From Bacteroidota bacterium (GTDB lineage: Bacteria; Bacteroidota; Bacteroidia; Chitinophagales; LD1): a stretch of 64,000 nt of DNA. Positions 36,845 to 45,943 of the stretch are shown piece after piece. The stretch covers positions 62,001 through 126,000 of the forward strand of contig JAFDYN010000002.1 in assembly GCA_018267385.1 (NCBI GenBank). Reading direction: 5' to 3'. A model generated the notes under the pieces. It saw only the letters and a list, made by a program, of their open reading frames with translations, did no database searches and was not told where the DNA came from. Each line of letters opens with the position of its first letter. Position 1 is the stretch's first letter. A program made the position numbers and the translations under genes.

Positions 36845-39800
36845 TTATTGTTCGTACAGCCAGACGCGTAGCAGCGACATCAGCTGGTCTATGTCTATGG
36901 GTTTCGATATGTAGTCTGATGCTCCTGCCTGTATGCATTTCTCGCGGTCTCCTACCATTGCCTTGGCTGTCACAGCTATGACGGGCAGGGTCTTCATTTT
37001 CATTTCACCCCTGATGCGCTTTATAGCTTCATAGCCATCCATCTCAGGCATCATGATATCCATCAGTACGATATTGGTATCAGGATTCTGACGCAGCATC
37101 TCCAGCGCTTCTTTGCCATCGGTGGCACTCAGTACATTCACCTTATACTGCTCCAGCGAGTGCGTGAGCGAATAGATATTGCGTATATCATCATCTACTA
37201 CGAGTATCTTCTTATCCTTCAGCACCTCGCTCAGGGCGCCGAGTTGCTTATACTTGGAGGCTTGCGTCTTCTTGCCATTGGACTCTATGAGATGGAGGAA
37301 GATAGACACTTCATCCAGTATGCGCTGGTAGCTATGGGCGGTCTTGACCACTATCGAGTCGGCATATGCCTTGATGCGGTGCTCTTCATTTTTAGACAGG
37401 CTCTTTCCCGTAAACACTATGATAGGCAGGTTTTCGAGGCCCGGATTCTTCTTGACCTCCTCCAGCATTTTATACGCCCTTTGATCCGGCACTCCCATAT
37501 CCAGGATCACACAGTCTATTCCATCTTTCTGTAAGGCCGTCACACTCTCTTCCACATTATTTTTGATCTCAGAGTTTACTGCATAGGACTGCAGAAAGTA
37601 TGAAAGTGCCTTTGCATGCTTATTGTTTTCCTCTATGATGAGGACTTTCTTATCCTTTTTTGTGATCACATTCTCGAGCTTTCTGAAAACCTCCGGCATC
37701 TGCTCAAAAGCGATCGGCTTATTGATAAAGTCTACAGCCCCGCTCATCAGACTTTCCTGACGCATATGTAGCGATGACATGACGTGTACAGGTATGTGCC
37801 GTGTGGCAGAATTTGATTTCAGCTCTTCCATCACCTCCCATCCGTCCTTTACGGGTAGCTGGATATCCAGCAGGATGCCTATAGGCAGCAGAGCCTCTGC
37901 GAGCGCTATGCCTTCGTCACCGCTCACAGCCACCACACCTTTGTAGCCCTGCTGGCGAGTATAGCTGAGTAGCGCCGATGCAAATTTTGTATCATCCTCC
38001 ACGATCAGTATCACACGATCCTTCAGCGTGATATCTTTACGATCATCAGGTATGGATTCCGGCTTCGCCTCTGCCAGGTATCTTTTGCGCTCGGGTGCTA
38101 TCCTGATAGACTCAGCTACCGGTGTCATAGCCGGCGTATATTCTGGTGGCTCATGTATTTCCTTGCGGATAGGGATGGTCAGTGTGAAAGCACTACCCCT
38201 CCCAGGTTCACTCGTCACGCTAATGCTGCCTCCCAACAGCCTTGATAGCTCGCGGCTGATAGATAGGCCCAGGCCTGTGCCGCCGTATTTGCGGCGTGTA
38301 GTACCATCAGCCTGCTGGAAAGCTTCAAATATCAAGTCCAGTTTATCTGCAGCGATACCCACCCCGGTATCTACTACCGAGAACGAAATATGGTCCTGCC
38401 TATCCGATTTGGATATATGGAGCGATACGCTGCCTTGGTCCGTAAATTTAAGCGCGTTGGATATCAGGTTTTTCAGGATCTGCTCTATACGGATCTGATC
38501 TGTCTCCACATAGCCGGGCACATCTGTGCCCACATTAATATCAAACACCAGCTTCTTCTCCCTGGCCACCGGCGCAAAGAGTGACCTGAGATCATCTACT
38601 ATAGCCTCTACCATCACGGGCCTGAACTCAATGGTCATCTTACCGGATTCTATCTTAGACAGGTCCAGTATCTCATCTATCAGCCCGAGCAGGCTGCTAC
38701 CCGAGGCCTGTATCACGCGTGCGTATTCTATCTGCTCAGAGGTGAGGTTCTTCTCATTATTTTCTGACATGAGGCGCGATAGCAGCAGGATCGAGTTGAG
38801 CGGCGTGCGCAGCTCGTGAGACATATTAGCCAGAAACTCCGACTTATATTTGGTGCTCAGCGCCAGCTCCTCTGCCTTCCTCTGTATCTCAATATTGCGC
38901 TCTATGACCATCTGGCCCTTTTCTTCCAGCAGTTTAGAGCGCTCTTCCAGCTCCTGATTGGTCTGCAGCAGCTCTTCCTGCTGTACCTTCAACTCCTCCT
39001 CAGATGCCTGCAGCTTTTGCGTCTGCTCCTCCAGCTCATTATTGATGCTTTCCAGCTCGGAGTGCTGGGCTTGCAGTTCTTCGGACTGTGCCTGGGTCTT
39101 ATCCAGAAGCTCTTGTAGCTTTTTGAAGTTTATGGCAGCATTTACCGCGATAGCTATTGGTTCACGTACTGACTCGATCAGGCTGATGGCTAGCTCAGAT
39201 GGAGGCAATGTGAATCCCATCTCTATCAGCCCTATGACACGCTCACCCTGTATGAGAGGTATCATGATGAGTTGTACCGGATCCATTTTGCCGAGCGCTG
39301 ATGCCACAGACAGGTATCCAGCAGGCAGCTCCCTGATGATCTTTATCTCGCGGTCGCGTATAGCCTGCCCGGCCAGCCCTAGCCCCTCCGTGATCTCCGG
39401 TGGCGCACCTTGCGCAGCATAGCTTCCGGTCAGTTTGTAGAGACCTCTCTCATCCAGAACGTATGATACTGCTGTCTTGGCCTGTACGTATTGCGCCAGC
39501 GCACTCACTACTTTATCTGAGAGCACGGTGACCTGCATCTGCCCGCGCACAGCCTCGCTGATGCGCACCGCGCCGGCCTGCAGCCATGACCGGTCCCTTA
39601 TATCTGTAAAGCTCTTCTGCAATGCCCAGACCATATCATTCAGGGCGTGGGAGATGCGACCCAGGTCATCGTCCACCTGGTCCTGACTGCGCACTGTGTA
39701 GTCTCCGCCTGCTATCTGGCGGGTCACGCCCTCTATCACAGTGATGCGCGCAGCAGTCTCTTTATATTTGCGCTCTACCTCCTCCTGCAGCGCCATGCGC

Positions 39801-40438
39801 GCATCGAGGTCAGACTTGATGCGGAAGTAGCTGGATATCGTGATCAGGATAGACAGAAACGAAGCTATCAGGATAAGAATCGGCGTATAGGTAGAATACC
39901 TGGTCTGGTCTGATACGCGGCCGGATAGCAGCCGCTCCTCCTCCCTATCTATCCTCGCAGACTGAGCCCTAAGCTTCCACATGAGCTGTGTGCCTACTTT
40001 GATAGCATCGGTACGTACACTGAGGGTAGCAGCCATCGTACTATCCTGGTGTAGGAGCTTCTGTAGATGATTGATGCGATCATCCATTATCGCTTTGAAA
40101 TCATCCAGGTTTTTTTGCTGCAGGGGATTATCACCTGTGATACGGCGTAGTGTGGCAAACTGATTATAGGAGGAATCTACAGCCCATTTGAAGACAGCCA
40201 GGGTAGCCGGATCCTTCGTGAGAAGGTATCCTCTTTGCGCATTTTCAGCATTCTGCACCGCTATGAGTACCTTTTGATTGGCCGATATCACATTATAGGT
40301 ATGATTGACCCAATAGGACCGGTCTACCAGCTTGGATATGCTGTAGTAGGATGCATAGGAGCTGGCCAGAAGCAGCAAGACGGATAAGATAAAAACAACC
40401 TGCAGACGGCGCACGATCGGATTGGTAATAGTACTCAT
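36845..40438 (-). CDS. Hybrid sensor histidine kinase: CHASE3-HAMP-GAF-coiled coil-HisKA-HATPase-3x REC
   Basis: The 1197-aa protein has membrane helices at about 13-30 and 185-205 flanking a CHASE3-like periplasmic domain (AQRGYLLTKDPATL). HAMP-like and GAF-like regions (about 225-445) follow, then a long Glu/Gln-rich coiled coil (about 450-545). The kinase core shows His in ANMSHELRTPLNSILLLS, NLISNALKFTDQG, VVDTGVGIA and GGTGLGLSI. Three receivers follow, at about 800-915, 925-1040 and 1075-1190. The second has an unusual EEN start but keeps its Asp. The gene overlaps the upstream kinase gene by 4 nt. The ligand and output are unknown. Confidence 0.93.
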   Translation of the reverse strand: MSTITNPIVRRLQVVFILSVLLLLASSYASYYSISKLVDRSYWVNHTYNVISANQKVLIAVQNAENAQRGYLLTKDPATLAVFKWAVDSSYNQFATLRRITGDNPLQQKNLDDFKAIMDDRINHLQKLLHQDSTMAATLSVRTDAIKVGTQLMWKLRAQSARIDREEERLLSGRVSDQTRYSTYTPILILIASFLSILITISSYFRIKSDLDARMALQEEVERKYKETAARITVIEGVTRQIAGGDYTVRSQDQVDDDLGRISHALNDMVWALQKSFTDIRDRSWLQAGAVRISEAVRGQMQVTVLSDKVVSALAQYVQAKTAVSYVLDERGLYKLTGSYAAQGAPPEITEGLGLAGQAIRDREIKIIRELPAGYLSVASALGKMDPVQLIMIPLIQGERVIGLIEMGFTLPPSELAISLIESVREPIAIAVNAAINFKKLQELLDKTQAQSEELQAQHSELESINNELEEQTQKLQASEEELKVQQEELLQTNQELEERSKLLEEKGQMVIERNIEIQRKAEELALSTKYKSEFLANMSHELRTPLNSILLLSRLMSENNEKNLTSEQIEYARVIQASGSSLLGLIDEILDLSKIESGKMTIEFRPVMVEAIVDDLRSLFAPVAREKKLVFDINVGTDVPGYVETDQIRIEQILKNLISNALKFTDQGSVSLHISKSDRQDHISFSVVDTGVGIAADKLDLIFEAFQQADGTTRRKYGGTGLGLSISRELSRLLGGSISVTSEPGRGSAFTLTIPIRKEIHEPPEYTPAMTPVAESIRIAPERKRYLAEAKPESIPDDRKDITLKDRVILIVEDDTKFASALLSYTRQQGYKGVVAVSGDEGIALAEALLPIGILLDIQLPVKDGWEVMEELKSNSATRHIPVHVMSSLHMRQESLMSGAVDFINKPIAFEQMPEVFRKLENVITKKDKKVLIIEENNKHAKALSYFLQSYAVNSEIKNNVEESVTALQKDGIDCVILDMGVPDQRAYKMLEEVKKNPGLENLPIIVFTGKSLSKNEEHRIKAYADSIVVKTAHSYQRILDEVSIFLHLIESNGKKTQASKYKQLGALSEVLKDKKILVVDDDIRNIYSLTHSLEQYKVNVLSATDGKEALEMLRQNPDTNIVLMDIMMPEMDGYEAIKRIRGEMKMKTLPVIAVTAKAMVGDREKCIQAGASDYISKPIDIDQLMSLLRVWLYEQ

Positions 40439-41982
40439 GAGCGGTATTTCGTTTGAGGTCCGTTTATAGATAGTATCATAGTAAAAGTTGTTCCTTCATT
40501 TTCGCGACTGGTGGCAAAGATATGGCCGTGATGATTCTCGATGATCTTTTTGGTCACAGCCAGGCCGATGCCTGTTCCCTCATATTTATCACGTGTATTG
40601 AGCCGCTGGAAGAGGACAAAAATTTTATTCAGGTATTTCTCATCAAAGCCGATCCCATTATCTGCGACATCTATACGGATATATGGACCGGGATTGATCA
40701 CAGGGTTGATAAAAGGGCACTCTTCTTTATGCGTGGCTGTGATCTTGATCTGCGGATCTACACCCGGCCGTGAAAACTTGAGACTGTTACTGATGATATT
40801 CTGGAATACCTGGCGCATCTGGCCTGGCAGGCTCTGGATCACCGGCAGCTGATCATATACGATATCTGCAGATTTTTCATTCCGGCTCAGTTGCAGATCC
40901 TCCAGTACATCTGCCAGTACGCGATTTAGGTCCGTCGGGACGAACTGGTCCTCACCGGAGAGGCGCGAGTACTGGAGCAGGTCATCGAGCAGGCCCATCA
41001 TACGGCCCGTAGAGCTATTGATGCGCTGCAGATAGTCATTCAGCTCGGGCAGGCCGGCGGCTAGTTCCTTCTGCCGGATCATATCTACGAACATCTGCAC
41101 TTTGCGCAGGGGCTCTTTGAGATCGTGAGAGGCTACTGTAGTAAATTGCTGGAGCTCCAGGTTAGCGGCTTGTAGTTGCTTATTCTTTTCGGAGAGCTCG
41201 TGCGTACGCTCGGAGACTTTTTGCTCCAGCAGTTCGTTGGCTATCTTCTGCTCATGTATATCTGTGAAAGTACCCACCCAGTGGCTCACATGCTGGTCTA
41301 CCACCATGGGCACAGCGCGCCACAGGTAGTAGCGCTCCGCACCGCTGCGCAGGTCAGCTATCTGTACTTCCTTCTCAAAGGCGACCCGCTCTCTCACCAG
41401 CCGTACCCAGGCCTGTGAGATATCAAGGTCATCACATTTGCCCTGCGGCCAGCTATCGTCATCCATTGCATATTCATACCACTTCATATTGACATATTCC
41501 AGCTTGCCGTAGGCAGTAGCAGAGTAGGCTATCTGAGGCAGAGCCTGGAGGGTAGCATGCAGCTGATGATTGCGCTCTGTGAGCTCGGCCTCAGCATGTT
41601 TTAGCTTGCGCGTCTGCTCTCCCAGCAGGGAGAGTATCCGTACCTTGAGCAGCAGGATATCTACATCCACGGGCTTGACCAGGTAGTCTATCGCGCCTGA
41701 GTCGTATCCCTTCTTTACAAATCGCTTATCTGTATTGACCGCCGAGAGAAATATGATCGGGATATCCTTTGACTTGCTGCTGCCCAGTACATTTTCGGCT
41801 ACCTCATAGCCATCCATATCGGGCATCTGCACATCCAGTATGATCAGATCGTAGGTATTTTTGAGTACTTTGCGCAGGGCCTCCTCACCAGAGGCAGCAG
41901 TGTCTACCTGAAAGCCATTATACTCTAAGGTCTTTCCGAGAGAAATGATATTTTCGGACTTGTCATCTACTATCAGTATCAT
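40435..41982 (-). CDS. Cytoplasmic REC-PAS-histidine kinase
   Basis: The 515-aa protein has no membrane helix. An N-terminal receiver (residues about 1-120) has phosphoacceptor Asp in LIILDVQMPDMDGYEV and Lys in YLVKPVD. A PAS/PAC region follows (about 140-260), then a coiled-coil linker, HisKA (VASHDLKEPLRKVQMFVDMI) and an ATPase domain (NIISNSLKFSRPG, VADNGIGFDEKYL, GTGIGLAVTKKI). The order resembles Cph1/bacteriophytochrome-type output kinases. As the first gene of the block it may receive phosphate on REC and pass a signal to the hybrid kinase. Confidence 0.93.
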   Translation of the reverse strand: MILIVDDKSENIISLGKTLEYNGFQVDTAASGEEALRKVLKNTYDLIILDVQMPDMDGYEVAENVLGSSKSKDIPIIFLSAVNTDKRFVKKGYDSGAIDYLVKPVDVDILLLKVRILSLLGEQTRKLKHAEAELTERNHQLHATLQALPQIAYSATAYGKLEYVNMKWYEYAMDDDSWPQGKCDDLDISQAWVRLVRERVAFEKEVQIADLRSGAERYYLWRAVPMVVDQHVSHWVGTFTDIHEQKIANELLEQKVSERTHELSEKNKQLQAANLELQQFTTVASHDLKEPLRKVQMFVDMIRQKELAAGLPELNDYLQRINSSTGRMMGLLDDLLQYSRLSGEDQFVPTDLNRVLADVLEDLQLSRNEKSADIVYDQLPVIQSLPGQMRQVFQNIISNSLKFSRPGVDPQIKITATHKEECPFINPVINPGPYIRIDVADNGIGFDEKYLNKIFVLFQRLNTRDKYEGTGIGLAVTKKIIENHHGHIFATSRENEGTTFTMILSINGPQTKYRS

Positions 41983-42120
41983 AGTGGGCTAGAGATGGGA
42001 AAAATAAGAAACTTGACACGCAACTAGCCGCGGATAGAGATAAAAAAATGACAAAACAATATTCTGGGGATTATCTACCCCATAGAGGCCTTGAGAAGAA
42101 TGCATACTAAGCCGCCGCAA

Positions 42121-43266
42121 ATGTCGTACCGATATAAAATAGCTATCAATACACGTCTCCTGATCAAGGACAAGATGGATGGCATCGGCTACTTCACTTA
42201 TGAAACAATACAACGGATCGTAAAATGGAACCCCGATATCGAGTTTCATTTTCTGTTTGACCGGACTCCTGATCAGATGTTCATATTTGGTCCTAATGTA
42301 GTACCGGTCGTATTGCCTCCGCAGGCCAGGCATCCGTTCTTGTGGTATCTTTGGTTTGACTGGTCAGTGGCGTCATATCTGCGTAACCGTGATCTTGATC
42401 TCTTTCTCTCACCTGATGGATACTGCAGCCTTAGATCCGATACTCCTACGGTGGCGGTCATGCACGATATAGCCTATGAGCATTACCCGGAATATGTTCC
42501 ATTTCTCGTTCGTCGCTTTTATCAATACTTCATGCCGCGCTATGCCGCACGTGCCAGCAGGATAGCCACAGTATCCGGATTTAGTAAAGATGACATCACG
42601 AGGTATTACCACGCTGATCCCGGTAAAATAGACATCGTCTACAGCGCAGCCAAAAACATTTTCCGGCCTTTCACCGTAGCAGAGATCACAGCTACCCGTG
42701 CGCAATATACCGGAGGAAATCCCTATCTGATCTTTGTGGGCTCCATACACCCGAGGAAAAATCTAAAAAATATGCTACTCGGCTTTGAGCAGCACCGGAG
42801 CCGGTACCCTGAGTCTACGCTCAGGTTTATAGTAGCGGGTGCTTTCGGCTGGCAAAACAGCGAGTTGAAGCAGGTGATAGAGACTATGACTTACAAAAAG
42901 GATGTGATCTTCCTGGGCCGTCAGTCAGAGGCAGAGCTGTCCAGACTGATAGGCAGTGCATTTGCACTGATGTATGTATCCGTTTTTGAAGGCTTCGGCG
43001 TACCGCCGCTGGAGGCCATGCAGTCCCATGTACCTGCCATCAGCTCTATCACATCCTCTCTACCCGAGATAGGTGGCGATGCCGCCATCTATGCCGACCC
43101 TCAGGACCCCGTATCAATAGCTGATGCTATCTCACGCCTCTGGGAGGACCCTAGTCTCCGCGCTCATATGATAGAGCGCGGCATTTCGCGTGCAGCTATT
43201 TTCACCTGGGACCGCACCGCCCGTCTCCTATGGGAGTGTTGCGAAAAAATACTTCGTCCGGTTTAA
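42121..43266 (+). CDS. Glycosyltransferase family 4 (GT-B) enzyme
   Basis: The 381-aa cytosolic protein belongs to the mannosyltransferase-like GT4 group. An N-terminal acceptor domain (YKIAINTRLLIKDKMDGIGYF) is followed by the donor-binding domain with YLIFVGSIHPRKNLKNML, VIFLGRQSEAEL, and the E-x7-E segment FEGFGVPPLEAM that binds the nucleotide sugar. It probably builds the surface polysaccharide. The start could instead be ATG 42100 (7 more residues) or TTG 42091; 42121 was chosen because homology begins there. It ends 2 nt from the convergent plsC-like gene. Confidence 0.9.
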   Translation: MSYRYKIAINTRLLIKDKMDGIGYFTYETIQRIVKWNPDIEFHFLFDRTPDQMFIFGPNVVPVVLPPQARHPFLWYLWFDWSVASYLRNRDLDLFLSPDGYCSLRSDTPTVAVMHDIAYEHYPEYVPFLVRRFYQYFMPRYAARASRIATVSGFSKDDITRYYHADPGKIDIVYSAAKNIFRPFTVAEITATRAQYTGGNPYLIFVGSIHPRKNLKNMLLGFEQHRSRYPESTLRFIVAGAFGWQNSELKQVIETMTYKKDVIFLGRQSEAELSRLIGSAFALMYVSVFEGFGVPPLEAMQSHVPAISSITSSLPEIGGDAAIYADPQDPVSIADAISRLWEDPSLRAHMIERGISRAAIFTWDRTARLLWECCEKILRPV

Positions 43267-43268
43267 AG

Positions 43269-44042
43269 TTAAAGCTGCCCCTGATACCCGTAGTGCCCTG
43301 AAGGATAATGTCGCTGGAGGTCTTTGCGCATCGTATCAATTATAGCTTCTTTGCCTGCTTCCATCCTACCCTCCTGAAAGGATGAAGCCGGTACCGGAGC
43401 ATGATAATAGACAATGAGCCGGCCCGGATGGATGTAGCTCTCACCACGTGGCCAGCGTTCTCCTGACCCTACAAAGGTGAGAGGCAAAACGGGAATGCCC
43501 GTTTCCGCAGAAATGCGAAAGGCCCCGTTGTAAAAATGCGCAAAGAACTGGTCTGATCTATTGCAGGTGCCCTCCGGACAAATGAAAAACGAAGCGCCCG
43601 TCCGCAGCTTATCCTCCACTGCTTTTATACTCTTGCTTCTGTCCTCCTTGCTTTCCCGCTCCACTGGCACATAAAACTTGTCAAGCAAGTAACCCAGCAC
43701 GGGCCATTTGAGCATCTCCGCCTTGCCGAGAAATTTCACATAGTTGGGTATGACGGCCCCAGCGACCACAGCATCTATCAGCGAGCGGTGATTGCTTACA
43801 AAAATGTATTGACCGCGTGGATCGATATACTCTCTGTTTCTTATCTCCAGCCGGATGCCAAAGAGGAAAAGGCAGACACGCGCCATACGCGTGGGTATAA
43901 AGTGAGCCAGAAAGATGAGCCTCCGGCTGCGGGACAGCACAGCAATGACCAGCAGCGGAAACAGCAGCAGGCACAGTATAATAAAGACTGCTATACACCA
44001 GACTGACCAGAGCCGAAGCAATATTTTGCGGAATGTATCCAT
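43269..44042 (-). CDS. plsC: 1-acyl-sn-glycerol-3-phosphate acyltransferase family protein
   Basis: The 257-aa membrane-bound acyltransferase has a hydrophobic N-terminal region (residues about 10-45), the catalytic NHRSLID (H-x4-D) and the substrate-binding FICPEGTCNRSD, followed by GIPVLPLTFVGSG. It most likely acylates lysophosphatidate in phospholipid synthesis, though related enzymes act on other lysolipids. It is transcribed from a near-consensus promoter (44053-44083) that lies back to back with that of the DPM1-like gene. Confidence 0.9.
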   Translation of the reverse strand: MDTFRKILLRLWSVWCIAVFIILCLLLFPLLVIAVLSRSRRLIFLAHFIPTRMARVCLFLFGIRLEIRNREYIDPRGQYIFVSNHRSLIDAVVAGAVIPNYVKFLGKAEMLKWPVLGYLLDKFYVPVERESKEDRSKSIKAVEDKLRTGASFFICPEGTCNRSDQFFAHFYNGAFRISAETGIPVLPLTFVGSGERWPRGESYIHPGRLIVYYHAPVPASSFQEGRMEAGKEAIIDTMRKDLQRHYPSGHYGYQGQL

Positions 44043-44052
44043 AGCACTATGG

Positions 44053-44083
44053 CAAAACTAGCTGTCACGGGCCAATTGCCAAA
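44053..44083 (-). promoter_or_regulatory. Consensus promoter of the plsC-like gene
   Basis: On the minus strand TTTG (44083-44080) is followed by exactly 19 nt and TAGTTTTG (44060-44053), a complete match to the Bacteroidetes consensus. The expected transcription start is about 5 nt before the ATG at 44042. Confidence 0.65.
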
Positions 44084-44106
44084 AAAACTAATCCCATATA
44101 GTTTGG

Positions 44107-44137
44107 ATTGCTCCTATCTGCTATTCTTCTATATTTG
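44107..44137 (+). promoter_or_regulatory. Promoter of the DPM1-like gene
   Basis: ATTG (44107-44110), 19 nt, then TATATTTG (44130-44137). The -7 box ends 7 nt before the ATG at 44145, so the mRNA would be leaderless or nearly so. It is divergent from, and 23 nt from, the plsC promoter. Confidence 0.6.
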
Positions 44138-44144
44138 CAGCCCG

Positions 44145-44876
44145 ATGGCAGACAGCCTTATCATCATCCCCACCTATAATGAGCTCGGCAATATAGAGCG
44201 CATGGTACGAAAGGTATTTTCGCTGCCGCACGACTTTCATTTGCTTATTATAGACGATGGCTCTCCTGATGGCACTGCCAATGTAGTCAAGACTTTACAA
44301 AAAGAATACGAAGGGCGCCTGCACCTCATGGAGCGCCGTGGCAAACTGGGACTGGGCACGGCCTATATAGCCGGCTTCCGCTGGGCACTGGAGCGCAGCT
44401 ATGAGTATATATTTGAGATGGACTGTGATTTTTCTCATAATCCTGATGACCTGATACGCCTGCATGACGAGTGCGCCAATAATGGAGCAGACCTGGCCAT
44501 AGGCTCCAGATATGTCCGGGGCGGAGGCTTTGTAAACTGGCCCAAGGACCGCATCTTCCTGTCTCGCGGTGCCTCGATCTATGTGAACCTGGTGACCCGC
44601 ATAGGGATCAAGGACCCTACGGCGGGATTTGTCTGCTTCCGCCGCAAGGTGCTTGAAACCATAGACCTGGACAAGATCCGCTTCGTAGGCTATGCGTTTC
44701 AGATAGAAATGAAGTTTGCCGCCCGCCGTCTGGGCTTCCGGATCTCGGAGGTACCCATCATCTTTACAGAGCGCGTAGAGGGTGTATCCAAAATGAGTGG
44801 CAACATCATTCGCGAAGGTATAGGCGGGGTGCTCACCATCGAGTGGCGCAGCTTCTTTGAGTCGTATAGAAAATAA
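44145..44876 (+). CDS. Polyprenol-phosphate mannosyltransferase-like GT2 (DPM1 type)
   Basis: The 243-aa protein is a family 2 glycosyltransferase of the dolichol-phosphate mannose synthase type without C-terminal membrane helices. Motifs are LIIIPTYNELGNIERMV, IIDDGSPDGT, GKLGLGTAYIAGFRWAL, MDCDFSHNPDDL and SRYVRGGG. It transfers a sugar, often mannose, to undecaprenyl or polyprenyl phosphate at the inner membrane, to supply an extracytoplasmic donor. ATG 44145 was chosen because homology begins there; an in-frame ATG at 44049 would run through the promoter region. Confidence 0.92.
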   Translation: MADSLIIIPTYNELGNIERMVRKVFSLPHDFHLLIIDDGSPDGTANVVKTLQKEYEGRLHLMERRGKLGLGTAYIAGFRWALERSYEYIFEMDCDFSHNPDDLIRLHDECANNGADLAIGSRYVRGGGFVNWPKDRIFLSRGASIYVNLVTRIGIKDPTAGFVCFRRKVLETIDLDKIRFVGYAFQIEMKFAARRLGFRISEVPIIFTERVEGVSKMSGNIIREGIGGVLTIEWRSFFESYRK

Positions 44877-44925
44877 AAGTACTTTGTTGTAACCCGGTTT
44901 GAGGTTTTGCCGTATGCCATAAGGC

Positions 44926-45744
44926 ATGAAAAACCTAACCATAGTGATACTAGCTCTTTGCCTGGCCTTGTCTGCTACCGCAGGCGTGAGCGTCAGGGCT
45001 ACTCTGGTGCAGGGAGAGCCTAAGACGGCTAATGACTTCTTTCAGATAGGCTTTGCCGCGGCCAATAACGGCAACTATCAGCTGGCCGTCAAAAACTATG
45101 ACCTGGCTATAGGCCTGGACCCTACACGCATCTACTTCTACTATCATCGCGGACTGGCGCACAAGGCACTCGGTCACAAGGCGGATGCTGCCAACGATTT
45201 CACCCAATGCAATAATATGAAGCCCATAGCTGAGGCTTATTATGAGCTGGGCGTGCTGCGCTACGACGCACAGGATTTTGCCGGAGCCCAAAATATGCTG
45301 GAGTCTGCCCGGGCACTGAAAGAAGACCTGGACAAAACAAACTTTTACCTCGGACTGATATACTATAAACACAACCAACTGGATTCTGCCGAATCCTGCC
45401 TGACACGCTATACGCATTTGGTCAAGACCAGCTCTGATGCTTTCTTTTACCTGGCCACGGTCAAGGTAAAACGTCATGAGCTTACGGACGTACCCAAACT
45501 GCTGGAACTAGCTAGTCTGTATGGCACCAACGACTGGAAGCAGCACCTTAAGCTTTACGAGGTGTATAAAGAAATAGGCGACAAACAAAACATGCTGGCC
45601 AATATCAGCATGGTGATAGAGATGGGGCAGACCAAGCCTGAATACTACAATATACGCGCCCAACTTTATCAAGATCAAGGCGATCCGATGCGTGCCCAGT
45701 TTGATCGCGATGTAGCCAAAGGCCTCGCTGAGCAGCAGCCTTAA
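44926..45744 (+). CDS. Secreted TPR protein
   Basis: The 272-aa protein has a signal peptide (MKNLTIVILALCLALSATAG) and tetratricopeptide repeats from about residue 36 to 255. Examples are FFQIGFAAANNGNYQLAVKNY, IYFYYHRGLAHKALGHKADA, EAYYELGVLRYDAQDFAGA and TNFYLGLIYYKHNQLDSA. It is probably a periplasmic scaffold for protein contacts; the partner is unknown. A palindrome ATGCCATAAGGCAT covers the bases just before and including the start codon and could hide it in the mRNA. Two hairpins follow the gene. Confidence 0.88.
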   Translation: MKNLTIVILALCLALSATAGVSVRATLVQGEPKTANDFFQIGFAAANNGNYQLAVKNYDLAIGLDPTRIYFYYHRGLAHKALGHKADAANDFTQCNNMKPIAEAYYELGVLRYDAQDFAGAQNMLESARALKEDLDKTNFYLGLIYYKHNQLDSAESCLTRYTHLVKTSSDAFFYLATVKVKRHELTDVPKLLELASLYGTNDWKQHLKLYEVYKEIGDKQNMLANISMVIEMGQTKPEYYNIRAQLYQDQGDPMRAQFDRDVAKGLAEQQP

Positions 45745-45772
45745 TTAATTCAATTTATACTAATCCATATAC

Positions 45773-45808
45773 ACTGATATTTCTCATATCAGTCCCCTTT
45801 CTTTTGTA
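45773..45808 (+). terminator. Hairpin downstream of the TPR gene
   Basis: A perfect stem ACTGATAT (45773-45780) / ATATCAGT (45786-45793) with a 5-nt loop is followed by CCCCTTTCTTTTG, a T-rich but interrupted tail. It is 28 nt after the TPR stop and probably acts as its terminator. Confidence 0.5.
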
Positions 45809-45832
45809 GCTTCCCTGCATAGCTTCTGCTTT

Positions 45833-45867
45833 AAGCCTCTCTTCACAATGAAAGGCTTATATTTTTT
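45833..45867 (+). terminator. Second terminator-like hairpin before the T9SS gene
   Basis: AAGCCT (45833-45838) pairs with AGGCTT (45853-45858), extended after a 3-nt bulge by TTCA/TGAA. ATATTTTTT follows. Together with the hairpin at 45773 it isolates the next gene from upstream transcription. Confidence 0.55.
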
Positions 45868-45900
45868 GCATAAATCATAGGGAGAGCGGCGGACTTTCAC

Positions 45901-45908
45901 TACTTTTG
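45901..45908 (+). promoter_or_regulatory. Putative -7 element of the T9SS gene
   Basis: TACTTTTG fits TAnnTTTG; it lies 35 nt upstream of the ATG at 45944. No TTTG is seen at the expected -33 position, so the promoter is only half supported. Confidence 0.4.
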
Positions 45909-45943
45909 AAAACAATCATCAAAACAAAAACACAACTATAACA

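Noticed and set aside
42065..42082. TGGGG/CCCCA hairpin before the GT4 gene as a terminator or riboswitch
   Set aside because: Five base pairs with an 8-nt loop and no T run are too weak to support a call.
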